64,000 nucleotides of DNA from Ramlibacter tataouinensis (lineage in GTDB: Bacteria; Pseudomonadota; Gammaproteobacteria; Burkholderiales; Burkholderiaceae_C), in the NCBI RefSeq assembly GCF_027941915.1, contig NZ_CP116009.1:1612001-1676000 (forward strand), in the 5' to 3' direction. Shown here piece by piece: positions 59,755-64,000 of this stretch. Positions within the stretch are counted from its first letter, which is position 1. Each line of letters begins with the position of its first letter. The notes under the pieces are model-generated. The model had not been told where the DNA came from and searched no databases. It saw only the letters and a program-made list of their open reading frames with translations. A program made the position numbers and the translations under genes.

Positions 59755-59760
59755 ATCCAG

Positions 59761-59790
59761 AGAAAGCCCCGCCACGCGGGGCTTTCTTGT
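59761..59790 (+). terminator. rho-independent terminator of rpmB-rpmG
   Basis: AGAAAGCCCCGC / GCGGGGCTTTCT (12 bp) with a CAC loop is followed by TTGT. It is 52 bp after the rpmG stop and strong by stem length. Confidence 0.85.
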
Positions 59791-59847
59791 CTCAGCGGCT
59801 GCAGAAATCCGTACCTGGGCCCAATTTCCCGCGAAAGCGAAGGTCCG

Positions 59848-59878
59848 AAAAGAAGCCCCGCGCTGCGGGGCTTCTTTT
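59848..59878. terminator. bidirectional terminator between rpmG and the desaturase gene
   Basis: A 14-bp perfect stem (AAAAGAAGCCCCGC / GCGGGGCTTCTTTT) with a GCT loop gives a T-run on both strands. It serves the convergent rpmBG (+) and desaturase (-) transcripts. Confidence 0.8.
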
Positions 59879-59885
59879 CATCTGG

Positions 59886-59905
59886 ATCCCCCGCCTGCGG
59901 GGGAT
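59886..59905. repeat. GC palindrome (REP-like) near the desaturase stop
   Basis: ATCCCCCGC and GCGGGGGAT flank a 2-nt CT centre. It is 11 bp beyond the desaturase stop, so it may protect that mRNA end. Confidence 0.45.
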
Positions 59906-59915
59906 GACACAAGCC

Positions 59916-61130
59916 TCAGGCGTGCACCGCCCGCAGCTTCATCGAGAACTGGCGCAGCGCCTCGATGCCGCTGCCTTCGGCGCGGCGGCACCAGGCCTGC
60001 AGGTCGGCGGCCAGCTGCTCGCGCGAGTGCGAGGTGTTCAGCCAAAGCTGGCGCAGCTCCTCGCGCATGGTGACCATCTGGTCCAGCACCGGATGGGCGG
60101 CGCGGGCCTGGGCCAGCTTGGCCCGGGCAGCGGCGGGCACCCGCTCCTCGTCGCGGTGCAGCCATCGCTTGGCCGCCTTCAGCGGCGACAGGTCGGCCTT
60201 CTTTTCCTTGAGCAGCTCGATCTCGGCCTTGCAGGCGCGGCGCATCTCGCGCGCATAGCCGGCCATGACCTCGTAGCGGTGGGCGATCAGCGCCTCCAGC
60301 GTCTTCTCGTCGGCCACCGGCTTGACCGCACCCAGGCGCAGCTTGGGCGGCACCTTCTTGACCCGGGCCCAGCCCAGCTGCTGCATGGCGCGGATGTAGA
60401 CCCAGCCGATGTCGAACTCGTACTTCTTCACCGAAAAGCGGGCCGAGGTCGGATAGGTGTGATGGTTGTTGTGCAGTTCCTCGCCGCCGATCAGGATGCC
60501 CCAGGGCGAGATGTTGGTGCTGGCGTCGGGCGCCTCGAAGTTGCGGTAGCCCCAGTAGTGGCCGATGCCGTTGACGATGCCGGCGGCGGTGATCGGGATC
60601 CAGAGCATCTGCACCGCCCACACGGTCAGGCCGATGGCACCGAACAACGCCACGTCCAGCAGCAGCATCAGCGTCACGCCGAGGGCGCTGAAGCGCGAAT
60701 ACAGGTTCCGCTCGATCCAGTCGTCGGGGGTTCCCAGCCCGTACTTGGCCATCGTCTCCTGGTTCTTCGCCTCCGCGCGATAGAGCTCGGCGCCGCGCCA
60801 CAGCACGGTGTCGATGCCACGCGTCTGCGGGCTGTGCGGGTCGTCCGGCGTCTCGCACTTGGCGTGGTGCTTGCGATGGATGGCAACCCACTCCTTGGTC
60901 ACCATGCCCGTGCCGATCCACAGCCAGAAGCGGAAGAAGTGCGAGGGAATCGGCCCCAGCTCCATGGCGCGGTGCGCCTGGGTGCGGTGCAGGAAGATGG
61001 TGACGGCGGCGATGGTGACGTGCGTGGTGGCGAGCGTGTACAGCACGATCTCCCACCACGACAGGTTCCACAGGCCGTGGGCCAGCCAGTCGATCGCCGT
61101 GTCCAGCACGGCCCACTCGGGAAGCAACAT
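59916..61130 (-). CDS. membrane fatty-acid desaturase with C-terminal helical extension
   Basis: This 404-residue di-iron desaturase has the three histidine boxes H-R-T-Q-A-H (48-53), H-R-K-H-H (85-89) and H-N-N-H-H (220-224), with several membrane helices around them. This layout is typical of acyl-CoA/acyl-lipid delta-9 desaturases (DesC/OLE1 class). From about residue 250 to the end there is a long soluble Lys/Glu/Ala-rich extension (E-M-R-R-A-C-K-A-E-I-E-L-L-K-E-K-K), longer than in minimal bacterial desaturases and probably helical. It introduces double bonds into membrane lipids. A sigma-70-like promoter lies upstream. Confidence 0.9.
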   Translation of the reverse strand: MLLPEWAVLDTAIDWLAHGLWNLSWWEIVLYTLATTHVTIAAVTIFLHRTQAHRAMELGPIPSHFFRFWLWIGTGMVTKEWVAIHRKHHAKCETPDDPHSPQTRGIDTVLWRGAELYRAEAKNQETMAKYGLGTPDDWIERNLYSRFSALGVTLMLLLDVALFGAIGLTVWAVQMLWIPITAAGIVNGIGHYWGYRNFEAPDASTNISPWGILIGGEELHNNHHTYPTSARFSVKKYEFDIGWVYIRAMQQLGWARVKKVPPKLRLGAVKPVADEKTLEALIAHRYEVMAGYAREMRRACKAEIELLKEKKADLSPLKAAKRWLHRDEERVPAAARAKLAQARAAHPVLDQMVTMREELRQLWLNTSHSREQLAADLQAWCRRAEGSGIEALRQFSMKLRAVHA

Positions 61131-61184
61131 ACGTTCGGGGGTCTTTCAGGCAAGGGGCGGCGGGGCGCCGCACCCATCAGATTG

Positions 61185-61213
61185 ATTTTAGGCAACTCGG
61201 TTCCTGGTGGCAC
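61185..61213 (-). promoter_or_regulatory. sigma-70-like promoter for the desaturase gene (minus strand)
   Basis: Read on the minus strand, GTGCCA (4/6 match to -35) and TAAAAT (5/6 match to -10) are separated by 17 nt. It lies about 55 bp upstream of the desaturase ATG, in the 183-bp gap before the RsmB-type gene. Confidence 0.55.
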
Positions 61214-61313
61214 GCTATTTCCCTGCCAAGCGCCAGGGACCGCCCCGCAGAGCGACTTTGTGCCGCCGCTGCGCCGGCAGCCCGCTGCCCTGGCCCGGCC
61301 TTACGGCCGGGCT

Positions 61314-62582
61314 TCAGGCCCTCTGCCAAGCGGCGGCGAAGAAGCCGTCGGTGCCATGCCGGTGCGGCCACAGCCGCAGGTACTGGTCGCCGGCCGAACC
61401 GCCACTGGTCAGGCGATCGCCGGCAATGCCCAGGTGCTGCAGGATGCCGGCCACCGGCAAGGGGCTGAATCCCGGCATGTCGGCGCTGAACGCCTGCGCG
61501 ATGGCTTCGTTCTCATCGGGCAGCAGGCTGCAGGTGGCATAGACCAGCCGGCCGCCCGGCTTGAGCAGGCGGGCTGCGCTGCGCAGGATGGCCGCCTGCA
61601 GCTGGGCCATTTCCTGCACGACCTGCGGCCCCTGGCGCCACTTCAGGTCGGGATTTCGGCGCAGGGTGCCCAGGCCGGAACAGGGCGCATCCACGATCAC
61701 CCGGTCGATCTTGCCGGCCAGCCGCTTGATGCGGTCGTCGCGCTCGTGGGCGATCGCAGCCGGGTGCACGTTGCTCAGCCGGCTGCGCGCCAGCCGCGGC
61801 TTGAGCGCGTCGAGCCGGTGGGCCGAGGTGTCGAAGGCATAGAGCCGGCCGGTGTTGCGCATCGCCGCGCCGAGCGCCAGCGTCTTGCCGCCGGCGCCGG
61901 CGCAGAAGTCCACCACCATCTCGCCGCGCCGCGCCTCCAGCAGCAGGGACAGCAGTTGCGAGCCCTCGTCCTGGACTTCGATGGCGCCGCGGGCGAAGGC
62001 GTCCAGCCGCGCCAGCGCGGGCTTGCCGTCCAGGCGCAGGCCCCAGGGCGAATACGGCGTGGGCGCCGCCTGCAGCCCGGCCAGCTCCAGCTCATGCCGC
62101 ACGTCCTCCCGCTTGTCAGTCAGGACGTTGACGCGCACGTCCAGCGGCGCCGGCTGGTTCAGGCTCTCGGCCAGTGCCTGGAACTCGTCGCCGAGCTGCT
62201 GGCGCAGCGGCTGGGCCAGCCACTCGGGCAGGTTGTGGCGGTGCGGCTCCAGCAGCTCGGCCGGCTGGACGGCGTCGCAGGCATCCAGCCAGCGCTTTTC
62301 CGCCTCGTCCAGCGCGGACTTGAGGAAGTCGCGATCGCCGTGGAAGCCCAGGATCGCCAGCCGCCGGGCCCGGGAGCCGGAGCCCGAGCGCGCCAGGTGC
62401 TCGAACAGCAGCTTGCGGCGCAGCACGGCATAGACGGTCTCGGTCAGCGTCGCGCGCTCGCGCGGCCCGAGGTTGCGGTGCTCGCGAAACCAGCGCGACA
62501 CCACCGCATCGGCCGGGTGTTCGAACTTCAGGACCTGCTCCAGCAGGTCGCTGCAGGCTTGCAGCAGCGCCTTGGGGTGCAT
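61314..62582 (-). CDS. RsmB/NOP-family rRNA cytosine-C5 methyltransferase
   Basis: This 422-residue protein has a NusB-like N-terminal domain (about 1-130) followed by an RsmB-type methyltransferase domain. The SAM motif D-F-C-A-G-A-G-G-K-T-L-A-L is present, as are V-D-A-P-C-S-G-L-G-T with the release Cys and Y-A-T-C-S-L-L-P with the catalytic Cys. It methylates a cytosine in 16S rRNA if it is true RsmB. Other RNA targets are possible for family members. The next gene, purN, lies 3 bp upstream, so they are probably co-transcribed. Confidence 0.87.
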   Translation of the reverse strand: MHPKALLQACSDLLEQVLKFEHPADAVVSRWFREHRNLGPRERATLTETVYAVLRRKLLFEHLARSGSGSRARRLAILGFHGDRDFLKSALDEAEKRWLDACDAVQPAELLEPHRHNLPEWLAQPLRQQLGDEFQALAESLNQPAPLDVRVNVLTDKREDVRHELELAGLQAAPTPYSPWGLRLDGKPALARLDAFARGAIEVQDEGSQLLSLLLEARRGEMVVDFCAGAGGKTLALGAAMRNTGRLYAFDTSAHRLDALKPRLARSRLSNVHPAAIAHERDDRIKRLAGKIDRVIVDAPCSGLGTLRRNPDLKWRQGPQVVQEMAQLQAAILRSAARLLKPGGRLVYATCSLLPDENEAIAQAFSADMPGFSPLPVAGILQHLGIAGDRLTSGGSAGDQYLRLWPHRHGTDGFFAAAWQRA

Positions 62583-62585
62583 GGC

Positions 62586-63170
62586 TCAGGCTCCCGCGCG
62601 CAGCAGCGACTCGATCGCCCGCGGGTAGATCCGGTGTTCCTGCGTCAGCACGCGCGCTGCCAGCGACTGCTCGGTATCGCCGGGCAGCACCGGCACGACC
62701 GCCTGCTCGAGGATGGGGCCGAAGTCCAGCTCGGCCGTGACCTGGTGCACGCTGGCGCCGGCCACCCGGCAGCCCGCCTCCAGCGCCCGCCGGTGCGTGT
62801 GCAGACCCGGAAAGGCCGGCAGCAGCGAGGGATGGATGTTGATCAGCCGGCCCTGGTAGCGCGCCACGAAGCCGGGCGTCAGGATGCGCATGAAGCCGGC
62901 CAGCACGACCAGGCCGGGCTGGTGCCGGTCGATGGCGGCAGCCAGCTCGGCGTCGAAGGCCTCGCGGCTGTCGAACTGCTTGTGGTCGACCACCGCCGTG
63001 GCGATCCGCTGCTCGCGCGCGAAGGCCAGGCCGCCGGCGTCGGGCCGGTTGCTGATCACCGCCGCCACCCGCGCGCCGTAGCGCTGCTCCCAGTGCCCCT
63101 GCCGGGCTGCGCGCACGATGGCCGCCATGTTGGAGCCGCCGCCGGAGATCAGGATCACGATGTTCTTCAT
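62586..63170 (-). CDS. purN: phosphoribosylglycinamide formyltransferase
   Basis: This 194-residue enzyme uses 10-formyl-tetrahydrofolate to formylate GAR in purine synthesis. The phosphate loop S-G-G-G-S-N-M is at residue 9. Catalytic residues Asn111 and His113 lie in I-N-I-H-P-S-L-L-P, and Asp149 is in E-L-D-F-G-P-I. ATG 63170 is the first in-frame start before the phosphate-loop strand. The 165-bp gap upstream (63171-63335) is shared with the divergent acyl-CoA dehydrogenase gene and shows only weak promoter-like sequence. Confidence 0.96.
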   Translation of the reverse strand: MKNIVILISGGGSNMAAIVRAARQGHWEQRYGARVAAVISNRPDAGGLAFAREQRIATAVVDHKQFDSREAFDAELAAAIDRHQPGLVVLAGFMRILTPGFVARYQGRLINIHPSLLPAFPGLHTHRRALEAGCRVAGASVHQVTAELDFGPILEQAVVPVLPGDTEQSLAARVLTQEHRIYPRAIESLLRAGA

Positions 63171-63335
63171 GCCGGCGGCGATTATCCCCAGCCGCCGTGG
63201 ACGCACCGCGCTGGCGCGCTCCACGGACGCGCTGGCGCCCCGCCGCGCCATGCACTGGGCGGCGCACGGGCGACAGCCCGAAAAGCACGGGCGTGCTAGA
63301 AACGGGCGTTGCACGGATTGCCGGAGACGAGAACG

Positions 63336-64000
63336 ATGGATTTGGCTTTCACCCCCGAGGAACAGCAGTTCCGCGAACAGGTCCGCGCCTGGGTGCGCGA
63401 AAACCTGCCGCAGGACATCTCGACCAAGGTGCACAACAGCCTGCACCTGAGCCGCGACGACATGCAGCGCTGGGCGAAGATCCTGGGCCAGAAGGGCTGG
63501 CTCGGCTATGGCTGGCCGAAGGCATTCGGCGGCCCCGGCTGGACGGCCGTGCAGAAGCACCTGTTCGAGGAAGAGTGCGCCCTGGCCGGCGCGCCGCGCA
63601 TCGTGCCGTTCGGGCCGGTGATGGTGGCGCCGGTGATCATGGCCTTCGGCTCGCCCGAGCAGCACCGGCGCTTCCTGCCCGGCATCGCCAGCGGCGAGGT
63701 GTGGTGGAGCCAGGGCTACAGCGAGCCGGGCTCGGGCTCGGACCTGGCCTCGCTCAAGACCCGCGCCGAGCGCAAGGGCGACAAGTACATCGTCAATGGC
63801 CAGAAGACCTGGACCACCCTCGGCCAGTACGGCGAGTGGATCTTCTGCCTGGTGCGCACCAGCACCGAAGGCAAGCCGCAGACGGGCATCTCCTTCCTGC
63901 TGATCGACATGAAGTCGCCCGGCATCTCGGTGCGGCCGATCACCATGCTGGACGGCGGGCACGAGGTGAACGAGGTGTTCTTCGACAACGTCGAAGTGCC
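63336..64000 (+). CDS. acyl-CoA dehydrogenase, N-terminal part (cut by window end)
   Basis: About 221 codons are present and the frame stays open to the window edge. It begins M-D-L-A-F-T-P-E-E-Q-Q-F-R-E-Q-V-R-A-W, the normal start of acyl-CoA dehydrogenases. Later it shows Q-G-Y-S-E-P-G-S-G-S-D-L-A-S-L, the flavin/substrate loop. The catalytic Glu and C-terminus lie beyond the window. It acts in fatty-acid or branched-chain/aromatic acyl-CoA oxidation. Which substrate is not readable here. Confidence 0.88.
   Translation, partial: MDLAFTPEEQQFREQVRAWVRENLPQDISTKVHNSLHLSRDDMQRWAKILGQKGWLGYGWPKAFGGPGWTAVQKHLFEEECALAGAPRIVPFGPVMVAPVIMAFGSPEQHRRFLPGIASGEVWWSQGYSEPGSGSDLASLKTRAERKGDKYIVNGQKTWTTLGQYGEWIFCLVRTSTEGKPQTGISFLLIDMKSPGISVRPITMLDGGHEVNEVFFDNVEV

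Overview
This is a high-GC, gene-dense chromosomal window of a Gram-negative betaproteobacterium. The most likely placement is Burkholderiales/Comamonadaceae (Ramlibacter/Variovorax-like). That is inferred from Bug/TctC-type receptors, the fmdB-DUF502-aspS-nudB-ybhP-clsB gene order, the UbiJ-UbiB and UbiE clusters and REP-like GC palindromes, not from a database search. About 57 protein genes are supported, including two partial ones at the edges. I see no rRNA or tRNA genes, no CRISPR array, no insertion sequence and no phage gene. No gap between genes exceeds about 265 bp. Most of the very long open frames opposite real genes are high-GC shadows.

Layout. 1-4130 (+): end of one Bug receptor, a second Bug receptor, a formylglycine-type sulfatase and a SulP permease. 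4120-7065 (-): GT2 glycosyltransferase, polytopic membrane protein and GtrA flippase-like protein. 7212-9644 (-): folE, a BLUF blue-light sensor, a hotdog thioesterase and a DUF429 protein. 9711-17890 (-): fmdB, DUF502, aspS, nudB, ybhP-like, clsB, an MBL-fold exonuclease and an ATP-dependent DNA ligase. 17983-19440 (-): sodium:solute symporter. 19562-24033 (-): ubiquinone genes (ubiE, ubiJ, ubiB) with a Tim44-like and a DUF971 protein. 24045-27123 (-): two-partner-secretion-type transporter (TpsB) plus a tandem FecR protein. 27269-31144 (-): giant FAD/Fe-S dehydrogenase. 31378-36511 (+): ugpB-A-E-C-Q for glycerol-3-phosphate and glycerophosphodiesters. 36559-39020 (-): rubrerythrin, Fe-S protein, DUF3501.

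39256-41968 (+): VOC protein, FAD monooxygenase and DUF2783, probably aromatic catabolism. 42048-44915 (+): valS. 45094-47057 (+): gmd-rmd for GDP-D-rhamnose. 47111-48903 (+): a third Bug receptor and a small outer-membrane-type protein. 48986-52542 (-): livHMGF without a binding protein. 52778-57162 (-): ftsK-lolA-rarA. 57248-59022: a CRP/FNR-type regulator divergent from trxB, with a near-consensus CRP-type operator between them. 59287-59709 (+): rpmB-rpmG. 59916-63170 (-): fatty-acid desaturase, RsmB-type rRNA methyltransferase and purN. From 63336 (+): an acyl-CoA dehydrogenase cut by the window end.

The content is largely housekeeping mixed with uptake and catabolic operons typical of a soil or water heterotroph. 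The points most worth a second look are: the folE-BLUF gene pair; the CRP-like site at trxB; the exonuclease-ligase pair separated from its usual helicase/phosphoesterase partners; the TpsB-FecR pair without a visible TpsA substrate; the Bug-sulfatase-SulP cassette; and two families of REP-like palindromes.
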